Shown piece after piece: positions 8,839 to 17,692 of a stretch of 20,200 bases of DNA. The notes under the pieces are model-generated. The model did not search any database. It had not been told where the DNA came from and saw only the letters and a program-made list of their open reading frames with translations. Both the position numbers and the translations under genes were made by a program. This stretch comes from Bacteroidales bacterium (GTDB lineage: Bacteria; Bacteroidota; Bacteroidia; Bacteroidales; UBA932), in NCBI GenBank assembly GCA_004555145.1, contig SFJB01000018.1, positions 1 through 20,200 on the forward strand, given 5' to 3'. Numbering within the stretch: position 1 is the first letter of the stretch; each line of letters starts with the position of its first letter.

Positions 8839-11800
8839 ATGAAGATGAAATTCCTGGCCACTGCCTTCGCCTTCCTGCTATGCTTCAATATATCATCAGC
8901 ATCTACTTATATCTCAGATGCTCTATCGAATGATAGGATTACTGCCATTACCCAGGACTTGCAGGGTCATATCTGGATAGGTACATTCAGGGGCTTGAAC
9001 AGATTCGACTCCCACGCGTACCATCAGTATTTCTGCGGGCTGGATGAAGCAAATGCCCTGCCTGACAATCAGATACGTTGCCTTTATACCGATGCCTCAG
9101 GCAGGCTCTGGGTAGGCACCGTCAATGGAATCTGCCGTTTCAGGGATGATGACTGCTTTGATACCATTCCCACCTACGGCGCCCAGAGCAAGAATGTGGG
9201 ACAGATTCTTGAGACCAAGTCCGGCAGGCTGCTCATCAACACTGCCGATGCAATCAGCCTCTACAAGTCCGAATCAGATGCGTTCGAAAGCGTCATCACC
9301 ATTTATTCGGGTGCCCTGAAATACATATCCACAGCCTATGTCTCCCCTGATGACAGGCTATGGATATTGGGTGACCGCCTGTACTGCTATGATACTGATA
9401 ATTTCCGTCTCATAAATACGTTCCCTCTGCCTGAGGTCGAGCTGGTAAGCAGCTGTATGGCTCCTGACGGTGCCATTTGGATGAGCTTTGCAGATGGAAT
9501 GCGTCTCTTCAGTACGGCCAAGGGAGCATTTGTCCCTCTGCCTGAGGCGGTTGCTGCAAACTCCGCATTGTCTTCGGCCCCGATTTCCCAAATCTTCCTG
9601 TGCTCCGGCAGTATCCTGTTCTTGTCGGCAGATTCGGAAGCATTGGCGTACAAGATTAGTGATGGGACTCTTACCAGTCAGTCGGAACCCGATTTTGAGT
9701 TTTCCATTCCGGACTTCATAATCAACAACGTATTTGAAGACAGGGACAAGAATATATGGTGGTGCTCCTTTGACCACGGCTATAGGGTTACCTATGCCTA
9801 TAAGGAGCGTTTCGGCAACAATTTTCTGAATACGGTCTTGGGCGGCCGCTCGGTGATTGCCCTTGACCTTTCCGATGATGACAGGCTTTTCATCGCCACC
9901 GTCCGGGACGGTATCTTCACCTACAGGCTGGACGACGGCTCCTTCTATCCAACTCCTTTGCGGCAGGGCGGCAAGGAATTCAAAAACCCTTACATCACTG
10001 GAATGGAAGCCCAGGAAGGCGGATACCTGTGGGTTGCCACCTACAAAAACATTTTCCTTACTCGCGTCTCCGGCAGGGATTTGAAGGTTCTGCACAAATG
10101 GGACGTGCCGCTGTGCCTATGTCTGAAAGGAGATGACGAAGGCTACGTATGGGCTGCGACGAATCAGGGGAAGTTGCTGCGTCTGGGCAAGGACGGCAGC
10201 ATCCGGGAGGCTGACCTGCACATAGCTCCCGAATCCTACACTTTCGTGGGAGGCATCGACATACTTCCTTCCGGCAACATAATTGCGAGCACATTCGGCG
10301 ACGGCCTATATGAAATAGACCGCAAAACCCTGTCTGCTAAACATATAGATTTCTCCGAAGAGGATTGGTCCCGTTGCATTTCGCGTTCACTCTTCATCCC
10401 GTCAGCAATATGCATAGACAGCAAGGGCCTGGTCTGGCTTGGCACAGTGGCCAACGGTTTGCTCAGATATGACCCTGCCAGCGGGAGCCTTCAGCCGGTG
10501 CCGGGAACCCCTTGTGACGATATTTGCAGCATAGAGGAGGACCAGCAGGGCAATCTTTGGATCAGCACCCAGAACGGATTGGCAAAATACGACAGGACTG
10601 TGGGTCGTTTCATAAACTGGTTCAAGTCGGACGGCATCGGAGGCAATCAGTTTTATGACAGGGCTTCCTGCAGGACGGAAAGCGGGGCGTTAATCTTCGG
10701 CGGTACCCACGGAATCACCTTTTTCGACCCGTTGGTGCTTATGGAAAAGAGGAATGTCCCCCTGCTGTTCGAATCGATCACCGTCAACAACAGTATCATG
10801 CGGCCGGGGGAAGGTAGGTGCATCTCCAAGGCAATAAACTTCAACCCTCCGATAAGACTCAAATATGATCAGAACAGCTTCGGTATTGCGTTCACCGCCC
10901 TTGACTACAGCGAATTCGACCGTGTACGCTATGCATACAAGCTGGAAGGTTACGACAGATACTGGATTGACGCCACGGACAGCAGGGAGGCCTTGTATTC
11001 CAATGTGCCGGCAGGAAAATATACCTTCAATGTGCGTATCAGCAATATGGACCGCACGGAGATCCTGGCCGAAAACAGCCTGGACATTGCAATAGACAGG
11101 CCTTTGTGGCGCAGTTGGTGGGCTTATATGCTCTATGCCTGCCTGACTGCCGGAATCATAATGACCATTGTGTCTTACAGACGTAGCTTCCTGAAGGAGA
11201 AAAAGGCAAGGGAGAAAGCCGCAATGGAAAGGGAGCAGGAGAAAAGAATGAATGAGATGAATATGAGCTTCTTTGCCAATATCTCCCACGAGTTCAGGAC
11301 TCCCCTTACTATGATTGCAGGCCCTGTAGCCCAGCTTTCGGAGTCCGGGTCTATCGACGATGAAGACAGGCGTCTGCTCGAAATAGTCCGCAGGAACATA
11401 AACAGGATGCTCAGGCTGGTAAACCAGCTCCTGGATTTCAACAAGATGGAGAATGACACCCTGAATCTGAAAGTGCGCAAGGTGGATGTGGTCGCCCTGC
11501 TGCGATATCTTGTGGAAACTTTCAGGGTGAATGCGGAAGAGAAGGGCATAAGTCTGGTGAGCTGGGGCATAGAGGATTCGCTTACGGCCTGGCTGGATGA
11601 CGACAAAATTGACAAGATATGTTTCAACCTGCTCTCCAATGCAATGAAATTCACCGGTCAGGGAGGCAAGATAGAAATCAGTCTCGACTGCCTGTCCAGA
11701 GAGGAGGCTTCCAGATTGTTTAAACTCGGGGAGAAGGATATTGACAGCAGGTATGTCAAAATCACGGTCAAGGATTCGGGGCCGGGCATACCGGAAGACC

Positions 11801-12846
11801 AGCTGGAGAAGATTTTCGAGCGCTACTATCAGCTGGACAACAATGTGCGGGGCGCATACAACTGGGGCACCGGGATAGGCCTTTACTACGCGAGGTCGCT
11901 CGCCACCATACATCACGGCTGGCTCAAGGCGGCCAACAGGAGCGATATTCGCGGTGCGGAGTTTACCCTGCTCGTGCCGGCAAGCGAGTGCTCCTACACC
12001 CAGGAGGAGAAGTGCAGGGAGAAGGAAGAAGTATTCGTGAAGCAGGAGGCCTTGCCGTGCCGCAGCCTGGCGGATGAAGTCCCGGCGGACGGAAAGAAGC
12101 ACAGCGTGCTCGTGGTTGACGACGACCCCGAAATCATAAGGTATCTGAGGGAGCTCCTGTCTGCCCGGTACAACGTCATCTGCATGCATGACGCGGACTC
12201 GGCGTTCAACGCCATCAAGAAAGATGCACCGGACATAGTCATCAGCGACGTAGTGATGCCCGGCAAGACCGGTTACGAGCTCTGCCGCGAAATCAAGGGC
12301 TCGCTGCAGCTCTCGCATATCCCGGTAATCCTGCTGACTGCGAAAGCCAATGTGGACGACCAGGTCGAGGGACTTGACTGCGGTGCGGATGCTTACGTCA
12401 CCAAGCCTTTCGAACCTCAGTACCTGTCGGCTCTGGTCAACTCCCAGATCAAGAACAGGGAAAAGATCAAGTCTATGCTTTCCCAGGCCACGGAAGTTGC
12501 CTCGCTGGAGGAAAACGTGCTCTCAGAGCAGGACAACGCCTTTATGAAGGAGCTCTACGATCTGATGGAAGCCGAACTCTCAAATGACGAACTCGACGTC
12601 AGCGGAATGACCGAGAGACTGCATATTTCCAGAACGAAGTTCTATTATAAGGTCAAGGGACTCACGGGTGAGAATCCGAGTGTCTTCTTCAAGCGCTACA
12701 AACTCAACCGTGCCGCCCAGTTCCTCCAGGACCGGAAATACAACATCTCCGAGGTAGCGGATATGACCGGTTTCAGCACCCTGTCCCACTTCTCCACCAG
12801 CTTCAAGAAACAGTTCGGAGTCTCCCCAAGTGAGTACCTCAAGTGA
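8839..12846 (+). CDS. hybrid two-component system regulator (HTCS): sensor kinase fused to response regulator with AraC-type output
   Basis: This single 1335-residue protein combines sensor, kinase and transcription factor, the design Bacteroidota use to control polysaccharide-utilisation genes. A signal peptide (about 1-22) leads to a periplasmic two-part beta-propeller made of repeats of the form GHIWIGTFRGLNRFD (for example near 43, 90, 530 and 570). A Y_Y_Y domain follows (about 671-745, including YKLEGYDRYW), then one membrane segment (about 761-780). The cytoplasmic part has the kinase with phospho-acceptor His817 in SHEFRTPL, an ATPase domain (NLLSNAMKF, DSGPGIP, GTGIGLYY), a receiver domain (VLVVDDDPE, phospho-acceptor Asp1137 in ISDVVMPG, TKPF) and a C-terminal AraC-type helix-turn-helix (RLHISRTKFYYKVKGLTG to GVSPSEYLK). 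All key residues are present. It is divergent from the carboxylesterase and probably controls the esterase and GH3 genes; the ligand is unknown. Confidence 0.96.
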   Translation: MKMKFLATAFAFLLCFNISSASTYISDALSNDRITAITQDLQGHIWIGTFRGLNRFDSHAYHQYFCGLDEANALPDNQIRCLYTDASGRLWVGTVNGICRFRDDDCFDTIPTYGAQSKNVGQILETKSGRLLINTADAISLYKSESDAFESVITIYSGALKYISTAYVSPDDRLWILGDRLYCYDTDNFRLINTFPLPEVELVSSCMAPDGAIWMSFADGMRLFSTAKGAFVPLPEAVAANSALSSAPISQIFLCSGSILFLSADSEALAYKISDGTLTSQSEPDFEFSIPDFIINNVFEDRDKNIWWCSFDHGYRVTYAYKERFGNNFLNTVLGGRSVIALDLSDDDRLFIATVRDGIFTYRLDDGSFYPTPLRQGGKEFKNPYITGMEAQEGGYLWVATYKNIFLTRVSGRDLKVLHKWDVPLCLCLKGDDEGYVWAATNQGKLLRLGKDGSIREADLHIAPESYTFVGGIDILPSGNIIASTFGDGLYEIDRKTLSAKHIDFSEEDWSRCISRSLFIPSAICIDSKGLVWLGTVANGLLRYDPASGSLQPVPGTPCDDICSIEEDQQGNLWISTQNGLAKYDRTVGRFINWFKSDGIGGNQFYDRASCRTESGALIFGGTHGITFFDPLVLMEKRNVPLLFESITVNNSIMRPGEGRCISKAINFNPPIRLKYDQNSFGIAFTALDYSEFDRVRYAYKLEGYDRYWIDATDSREALYSNVPAGKYTFNVRISNMDRTEILAENSLDIAIDRPLWRSWWAYMLYACLTAGIIMTIVSYRRSFLKEKKAREKAAMEREQEKRMNEMNMSFFANISHEFRTPLTMIAGPVAQLSESGSIDDEDRRLLEIVRRNINRMLRLVNQLLDFNKMENDTLNLKVRKVDVVALLRYLVETFRVNAEEKGISLVSWGIEDSLTAWLDDDKIDKICFNLLSNAMKFTGQGGKIEISLDCLSREEASRLFKLGEKDIDSRYVKITVKDSGPGIPEDQLEKIFERYYQLDNNVRGAYNWGTGIGLYYARSLATIHHGWLKAANRSDIRGAEFTLLVPASECSYTQEEKCREKEEVFVKQEALPCRSLADEVPADGKKHSVLVVDDDPEIIRYLRELLSARYNVICMHDADSAFNAIKKDAPDIVISDVVMPGKTGYELCREIKGSLQLSHIPVILLTAKANVDDQVEGLDCGADAYVTKPFEPQYLSALVNSQIKNREKIKSMLSQATEVASLEENVLSEQDNAFMKELYDLMEAELSNDELDVSGMTERLHISRTKFYYKVKGLTGENPSVFFKRYKLNRAAQFLQDRKYNISEVADMTGFSTLSHFSTSFKKQFGVSPSEYLK

Positions 12847-12867
12847 AACTTGAACGGATTATTTTCG

Positions 12868-12875
12868 TATCTTTG
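12868..12875 (+). promoter_or_regulatory. -7 promoter element for pepP-fabG-comF
   Basis: TATCTTTG matches the Bacteroidota -7 consensus TAnnTTTG exactly, in the gap between the hybrid regulator and the M24 peptidase. The nearest TTG (12850-12852) is only 15 nt upstream, shorter than the usual 19-21, so the -33 element is poor. Transcription would start near 12882 and leave a leader of about 34 nt. Confidence 0.6.
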
Positions 12876-12889
12876 CAGGGATATGTAAT

Positions 12890-12905
12890 GTTTAGCCCGC
12901 TAAAC
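12890..12905 (+). other. small hairpin in the leader of the M24 peptidase gene
   Basis: GTTTAG and CTAAAC form a perfect 6-bp stem with loop CCCG, ending 10 nt before the ATG at 12916. It would sit inside the predicted short 5' leader. It could affect translation initiation, or could be the remains of a terminator for the upstream regulator gene; there is no strong T-run. Function is unproven. Confidence 0.35.
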
Positions 12906-12915
12906 TTGGTTGTAT

Positions 12916-14328
12916 ATGTTTGCAAAGGATGTATATGTCAGAAGGCGCAAGGCGCTGCTTGACAAGATGAAAGGGGAGAAAGGCCTAGCCCTGTTCATAG
13001 GTAATGTCGATGCTCCTGCACAATACAGGGACAACTGCTACAAATGGCGTCAGGACAGCACCTGGCTCTATTTCTTCGGCATAGACGAACCCCGTTTCGC
13101 TGCAACGATTGACCTTGAAAGCGGCGAAGAAACCATCTACGCGGACGATTTCGGGATAGATGACATTATCTGGATGGGCCCTATGCCTTCGGTGAAATCC
13201 CTCGCCGAGTCCGTGGGTGTAAGCAGGACTGCTCCTTATTCAGCCTTGGATGAGGCAGTGAAAGGCCGTCAGGTTCATTTCATCCCTGCAAGCAGGTATT
13301 TCACCCGTCTGAAGCTGGCTTCCCTGCTCGGTCTGGACCCTTCCGAGCTCGTTTCAGCCGGAAAGAAGGGCTGCCCTAAAGCTTCGGAAGCCCTTGTGAG
13401 GGCAGCAATCGGGCTCAGGCTTGTCAAGGAACCGGAGGAGATTGCCCAGATAGAAGCCGCCTGCGAGATTGGATATCAGATGCATACCGCTGCACGCAAG
13501 GGCATACGCCTCGGACGCGTGGAGCAGGAGATAGTAGGTGAGATGGAAGGTGTCACCCTTTCCAAGGGATGGGGCGTCAGTTTCTCGACCATACTCACCC
13601 AGCACGGAGAGATTTTCCACTGTCACAGCCACGACAGCCTCATCGAGCCGGGCAAGCTCCTGGTAGTGGATGCAGGTGCGGAGAACAATATGCACTATGC
13701 TTCCGACTTCACCCGCACCTATCCTACGGGCGGGACGTTCACCCGGAAGCAGAGGGATATATATGAGATAGTTTATCGCTGCAATGAACTTGCATATTCC
13801 CTGATTGCGCCGGGAATGGCATATCGCGACGTGCACCTTGAGGTTGCAGGTCTTATGCTGGACGACCTCAAGTCGCTCGGACTCGTAAAGGGCAATGTGG
13901 ATGATATGGTGGAGAATGGAGTTGCCGGGCTCTTCATGCCTCACGGTCTGGGACACAATATGGGGTTGGATGTGCACGATATGGAAGACTACGGCGAGGA
14001 CCTGGTGGGCTATGACCCTGACCAGAGCCGTTCCTCCCAGCTCGGCCTCGGCAGTCTCAGAATGGCCAGAAGGCTTTGTGAAGGCAATGTCATTACCGAT
14101 GAGCCTGGAATCTACTTCATCCCTGCCCTGATCGAATCCTGGAAAAAGGAAGGCCGTTTCGCCGAATTCATCAATTACCCGAAGTTGGAAGAATACTACA
14201 ACTTCGGGGGCATACGCCTCGAGGACGATGTGCTCGTGACCTCTGACGGAGCCCGCAGGCTCGGCTCCGCGAGACTCCCTATAGATCCTGACGAGGTGGA
14301 GGAAGCGATGAGACGGGATAAGGAATAA
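12916..14328 (+). CDS. pepP: Xaa-Pro aminopeptidase (aminopeptidase P, M24B)
   Basis: Aminopeptidase P removes the N-terminal residue from peptides whose second residue is proline, using two metal ions. The ATG at 12916 gives 470 residues; an in-frame TTG two codons earlier is less likely. The N-terminal creatinase-like domain (about 1-170, with YRDNCYKWRQDSTWLYFFG) resembles the classic PepP domain AMP_N. The M24 catalytic domain has all five expected metal ligands: Asp252 (VDAGAE), Asp264 (SDFTRT), His347 (HGLGHN), Glu396 (DEPGIY) and Glu436 (RLEDD). No signal peptide is seen, so it should be cytoplasmic. It is the first gene of a likely unit with fabG (42-nt gap) and comF. The window carries a second M24B enzyme of different architecture on the other strand. 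Confidence 0.93.
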   Translation: MFAKDVYVRRRKALLDKMKGEKGLALFIGNVDAPAQYRDNCYKWRQDSTWLYFFGIDEPRFAATIDLESGEETIYADDFGIDDIIWMGPMPSVKSLAESVGVSRTAPYSALDEAVKGRQVHFIPASRYFTRLKLASLLGLDPSELVSAGKKGCPKASEALVRAAIGLRLVKEPEEIAQIEAACEIGYQMHTAARKGIRLGRVEQEIVGEMEGVTLSKGWGVSFSTILTQHGEIFHCHSHDSLIEPGKLLVVDAGAENNMHYASDFTRTYPTGGTFTRKQRDIYEIVYRCNELAYSLIAPGMAYRDVHLEVAGLMLDDLKSLGLVKGNVDDMVENGVAGLFMPHGLGHNMGLDVHDMEDYGEDLVGYDPDQSRSSQLGLGSLRMARRLCEGNVITDEPGIYFIPALIESWKKEGRFAEFINYPKLEEYYNFGGIRLEDDVLVTSDGARRLGSARLPIDPDEVEEAMRRDKE

Positions 14329-14341
14329 ACTGAACCTGCGC

Positions 14342-14355
14342 TATTTGCGCAAATA
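14342..14355. promoter_or_regulatory. 14-bp perfect palindrome upstream of fabG
   Basis: TATTTGCGCAAATA reads identically on both strands over 14 bases and lies 15 bp upstream of the fabG start, in the 42-bp gap after the peptidase gene. Its symmetry suits a dimeric repressor site, or a weak RNA hairpin. No regulator can be named from this sequence. Confidence 0.4.
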
Positions 14356-14370
14356 ATACGTACTAAAACA

Positions 14371-15108
14371 ATGGGATTATTAAATGGAAAAGTCGCCCTC
14401 ATCACAGGGGCATCAAGGGGCATAGGCAAAGCCATCGCCCTTAAGTTCGCGTCGGAGGGAGCGGATATCGCATTCACCGACATCAAGATCAACGAAGACA
14501 CCGTAAAGGAAATCGAAGCTCTCGGAGTGAAGGTCAAGGCCTATGCCTCCAATGCGGCTGATTTCGCTGCCACTCACGAGACCGTGGAGCAGATACTCGC
14601 CGATTTCGGACACATTGACGTTCTGGTCAACAATGCCGGCATCACCCGCGACGGCCTTATGCTCAGGATGGATGAAGCCCAGTGGGATGCCGTAATAAAT
14701 GTCAACCTCAAGTCCGCCTACAACTACATCCACGCCCTCACCCCGATCATGGCCCGCCAGAGGGGTGGCAGCATCATCAATATGTCCTCTGTAGTGGGTG
14801 TCAGCGGCAACGCAGGCCAGTGCAACTACTCCGCATCCAAGGCCGGCCTCATCGGTCTCGCCAAGTCCATAGCCAAGGAAATGGGGCCTCGCGGAATACG
14901 TGCAAACTGCATTGCTCCTGGCTTCATCATCTCTGATATGACGGCAGCTCTTTCCGAGGAAGTCCGTCAGGGTTGGATCAAGACCATCCCTCTCCGCAGG
15001 GGCGGAACGCCTGAGGACGTGGCCAACGTGGCCCTCTTCCTTGCCAGCGACCTATCTTCTTATGTCAGCGGACAGGTCATCCACTGCTGCGGCGCGATGA
15101 ACTGCTAG
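14371..15108 (+). CDS. fabG: 3-oxoacyl-[ACP] reductase FabG-type short-chain dehydrogenase
   Basis: FabG reduces 3-oxoacyl-ACP to 3-hydroxyacyl-ACP with NADPH in each cycle of fatty acid synthesis. The 245-residue protein has the length and motif set of FabG: cofactor motif TGASRGIG at residues 12-19, NNAG near 89-92, catalytic Ser140 in MSSVVG, and Tyr153/Lys157 of the YSASK motif. The end, VSGQVIHCCGAMNC, corresponds to the usual TGQ...GGM ending, although the cysteines there are uncommon. The ATG at 14371 aligns with the usual FabG start. It lies 42 nt after the aminopeptidase gene and 2 nt before comF, so it is probably co-transcribed with both. No other fatty-acid genes are nearby, so another short-chain reductase role cannot be excluded. 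Confidence 0.88.
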   Translation: MGLLNGKVALITGASRGIGKAIALKFASEGADIAFTDIKINEDTVKEIEALGVKVKAYASNAADFAATHETVEQILADFGHIDVLVNNAGITRDGLMLRMDEAQWDAVINVNLKSAYNYIHALTPIMARQRGGSIINMSSVVGVSGNAGQCNYSASKAGLIGLAKSIAKEMGPRGIRANCIAPGFIISDMTAALSEEVRQGWIKTIPLRRGGTPEDVANVALFLASDLSSYVSGQVIHCCGAMNC

Positions 15109-15110
15109 AT

Positions 15111-15869
15111 ATGATACCTTCACCTAAAGACTTGAACTTGAAAACTGCCCTGTCTGCGATTGCAGACCTGGTGATGCCGAGAGTATGCGTCGTGTGCGGC
15201 GCCAGTCTTGACGGTGAAGAAAAGCATATATGTCGGGATTGTTTCACCGACCTGCCTCTGACAGGTTTTTCCCTTCTTGAACGCAATCCTATGGCCGACA
15301 AATTCAATGCCGGCTTCAACTCGGATGAATATGAGCCGTATGCGTATGCTGCGGCTCTTTTCTATTATTCTCCTGAAAGTCCCTACTCCAAACTGACTCA
15401 AGTCTTGAAGTATGACGGGAACATCTCTGCCGGCCGGCTTCTGTCCAGGATGCTCGCAGAGGATCTGGAATCCTCTCCCTTCTATGCCGATGTGGATGCA
15501 ATCGTCCCCGTACCCCTGCACTGGACCCGCTTCCTGAAAAGGGGCTACAACCAGAGTGCCGTCATTGCCCGCTGCCTGTCATCGGAAATGGGGGCTCCCT
15601 GCCTCCCCAAGCTTCTGAAGCGCACCCGCAGAACCCGCAGCCAGACCACCCTAGGGATGGAGGGAAAGGCTCTCAATGTCAGCGGCGCTTTCGCTGTGGA
15701 CGCAAAAAGCGCAGGGCGTATTCCCGCCCCGCGGCACATACTCCTTGTGGATGATGTGTTCACCTCCGGCTCCACAATGGGCGCCTGCCGGGCAGCTCTC
15801 AAGGCTCATTACGGGCCAGAGTTGCGGGTGTCGGCAGCAAGCCTCGCCTTCGTGGGACGTCTGGGGTGA
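15111..15869 (+). CDS. comF: ComF family phosphoribosyltransferase-like protein
   Basis: ComF proteins combine a zinc-binding N-terminus with a type I phosphoribosyltransferase fold and are needed for DNA uptake in naturally competent bacteria; their exact reaction is not settled. The 252-residue protein has the paired cysteines Cys26/Cys29 and Cys41/Cys44 (VCVVCG and HICRDC), then the family stretch VPVPLHWTRFLKRGYNQS and the PRPP-binding loop LLVDDVFTSGSTM around Asp214/Asp215. Length is typical. The ATG at 15111 comes 2 nt after the fabG stop, indicating translational coupling. Its TGA (15867-15869) directly touches the stop of the convergent aminopeptidase gene, leaving no intergenic DNA. 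No other competence genes are present in the window. Confidence 0.9.
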   Translation: MIPSPKDLNLKTALSAIADLVMPRVCVVCGASLDGEEKHICRDCFTDLPLTGFSLLERNPMADKFNAGFNSDEYEPYAYAAALFYYSPESPYSKLTQVLKYDGNISAGRLLSRMLAEDLESSPFYADVDAIVPVPLHWTRFLKRGYNQSAVIARCLSSEMGAPCLPKLLKRTRRTRSQTTLGMEGKALNVSGAFAVDAKSAGRIPAPRHILLVDDVFTSGSTMGACRAALKAHYGPELRVSAASLAFVGRLG

Positions 15870-17648
15870 TCAGTACTCCAGCGGCGCAGTTTTGTCTCTG
15901 AGCCATTCCGCCACTTCTTCCGGCAGCAGCGGACTCAGACTCCTGTACACCTTTTCGTGGTACGAATTCAACCACTCTATTTCCTCTTTCCCGAGCAGTT
16001 CAGGTATAATCGCATCCTTGTCGAAGTGGCATAGGGTGAGAGTCTCGAAACACAGCCAGCGCCCGAATTCGTTTTCTCCGGCCTCCGTGCAGAGCACCAG
16101 GTTCTCGTGCCTTATGCCGTGACTCCCTTCCCGGTATATTCCCGGCTCGTCGGAAATGATCATTCCTGCCTTGAGCGGCACCGGGTTGAGGTTCTGGCGT
16201 ACATCCTGCGGACCCTCGTGCACTCCGAGGAAAAAGCCTATTCCGTGGCCGGTACCGTGGCCGAAGTTGCGCTTGCTCTTCCATAACGGCTCCCTGGCCA
16301 GGGCGTCGATGCGGCAGCCGGGCGTGCCCTCTGGGAATACGGCCATTGCAAGGTCTATGTGGCCCTTGAGCACGAGGGTGTAGTCCTCCTTCTCCAGTCT
16401 GCTGCATTCGCCCAGGGGAACGGTGCGGGTGATGTCCGTCGTGCCGAGGGTGTATTGGCCGCCCGAATCGCAGAGGTACAAACCCTCTTCCTCCAACAGC
16501 GGAGAGTTCTCGCGAGGGGTGACGTAGTGAGGCAGCGCTGCGCCCGGACCATATGCAGAGATGGTCTCGAAACTGTCTCCTCTGTATTCCTCGATTTCCG
16601 CCCTGTATTGGCCCAGCTTGACTGCGGCGTCCCATTCGCTGATCTGCCGTCCCGCCTTTACGCTCTTCTCCAGCCAGTAGAGGAACTTCTCCATCGCCGC
16701 TCCGTCCTTTACGTGAATTCTCCGCATTGCCTCGATCTCATACTCATTCTTCACCGCCTTGCGCATGCCTACGGGGCTTGTGCACTCCTCCAACTCGACT
16801 CCCGAGGCGATGAGGCTGCGGTATATGCTGAAGTTCAGACTGCCCGGATCGACCAGCAGGCGTCCTTCGTCGAGCAGCTCTGCCAAGCGGAATTCCGTAT
16901 CGCCGTACGCGGCAATCCCAATGCCTTCGGCTTCCAGTATGCTGAAGCAGGCGGCGCTGCTCTCGTCTATCGCCCCGTCTTTCTCCACAAACCACACTGC
17001 CTTGTCCAGGGTTACGAGAAGGTAACTGATTATCAATGGATTATATTCTATGTCGGAGGCGCGCACATTGAGCATCCAGGCAATTTCGTCGAGGGAACTG
17101 AGCAATATACCCGAAGCCTTGTTGTCTGCAAGGAAGGAGCGTAGCCACTCGAACTTGGATGCCCGCGTCTGGCCGCAATCCACCGTGAAGACAGGGGTCT
17201 GCGGGATTTGCGGTCTGTCCTGCCAAAATACCCCAAGCATATCCGGTACGCTGATTACCGTGCCCGGAAGGCTGGCTGCCCATTCGGCGCTGACGCACAG
17301 GCCGTCCACGGCAATCAGCCCCTCGTCCCCGAACTGCTGCTGCAGCCACTCGGGGATCAGCACCTGGTCTGGCACCCGCGTCTTGTGAAGCTCCACACCC
17401 GTTCCGTCCAGTTGCCTTCGGGCCTGTATGAAGTAGCGCGTGTCCGTCCATAGCCCCGCGTGGTCCAGGGTCACCACCAGGTCACCCGCTTCCCCCGTGA
17501 AGCCGCAGAGCCATTCCACCTGCTTCCAGCGCAGAGCCGGATATTCGCTCGAATGCGGATCGGACCCGGTGATGACCACTGCATCCCAAGCCTTGGTGCG
17601 CATCAGCGTACGCAGCATTTCCAATCTTTGACTGTAGATATTTTCCAT
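15870..17648 (-). CDS. three-domain Xaa-Pro aminopeptidase (M24B, long form)
   Basis: This is a long-form aminopeptidase P, cytosolic and related to the eukaryotic XPNPEP1 type, which cleaves the first residue from Xaa-Pro peptides. The ATG at 17648 gives 592 residues, normal for this form; an in-frame extension to 17690 would run over the predicted promoter and is rejected. Two creatinase-like N-terminal domains (about 1-295, with WLCGFTGEAGDLVVT near 45) precede the catalytic domain. Metal ligands are all present: Asp394 (CDSGGQY), Asp405 (TTDITRT), His468 (HGTGHGIG), Glu501 (DEPGIY) and Glu515 (RHENLV). A short C-terminal M24-associated domain ends the protein. It is a single-gene unit, convergent with comF at zero distance and divergent from dus with only 44 bp between start codons. 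It is not a close copy of the M24B enzyme at 12916. Confidence 0.94.
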   Translation of the reverse strand: MENIYSQRLEMLRTLMRTKAWDAVVITGSDPHSSEYPALRWKQVEWLCGFTGEAGDLVVTLDHAGLWTDTRYFIQARRQLDGTGVELHKTRVPDQVLIPEWLQQQFGDEGLIAVDGLCVSAEWAASLPGTVISVPDMLGVFWQDRPQIPQTPVFTVDCGQTRASKFEWLRSFLADNKASGILLSSLDEIAWMLNVRASDIEYNPLIISYLLVTLDKAVWFVEKDGAIDESSAACFSILEAEGIGIAAYGDTEFRLAELLDEGRLLVDPGSLNFSIYRSLIASGVELEECTSPVGMRKAVKNEYEIEAMRRIHVKDGAAMEKFLYWLEKSVKAGRQISEWDAAVKLGQYRAEIEEYRGDSFETISAYGPGAALPHYVTPRENSPLLEEEGLYLCDSGGQYTLGTTDITRTVPLGECSRLEKEDYTLVLKGHIDLAMAVFPEGTPGCRIDALAREPLWKSKRNFGHGTGHGIGFFLGVHEGPQDVRQNLNPVPLKAGMIISDEPGIYREGSHGIRHENLVLCTEAGENEFGRWLCFETLTLCHFDKDAIIPELLGKEEIEWLNSYHEKVYRSLSPLLPEEVAEWLRDKTAPLEY

Positions 17649-17654
17649 CGCCTT

Positions 17655-17685
17655 TTTGCACTTTCTACAAATATAAGTAATTTTG
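17655..17685 (+). promoter_or_regulatory. Bacteroidota-type promoter for dus-lpxK, near-leaderless
   Basis: TTTG at 17655-17658 and TAATTTTG at 17678-17685 match both elements of the Bacteroidota promoter with a 19-nt spacer. The dus ATG is at 17693, only 7 nt after the -7 element, so the start of transcription is expected within a few bases of the start codon and the mRNA should be leaderless or nearly so. Confidence 0.72.
17668..17675 (-). promoter_or_regulatory. -7 promoter element for the long-form aminopeptidase gene
   Basis: On the minus strand TATATTTG (17675-17668) matches TAnnTTTG exactly and lies 19 bp before the ATG at 17648. No good -33 element is found at the expected distance, which falls inside the dus coding region. 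It is separated by only 2 bp from the -7 box of the oppositely directed dus promoter. Confidence 0.6.
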
Positions 17686-17692
17686 CACAACG

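Noticed and set aside
10690..12318. A 542-codon open frame on the minus strand, antisense to the hybrid regulator
   Set aside because: It lies wholly inside a gene with complete domain motifs, its translation has no recognisable domain, and such antisense frames arise from codon bias at the third position.
17649..17690. N-terminal extension of the long aminopeptidase P to 17690
   Set aside because: The extension covers both predicted -7 boxes and does not resemble the family; the ATG at 17648 gives the expected length.
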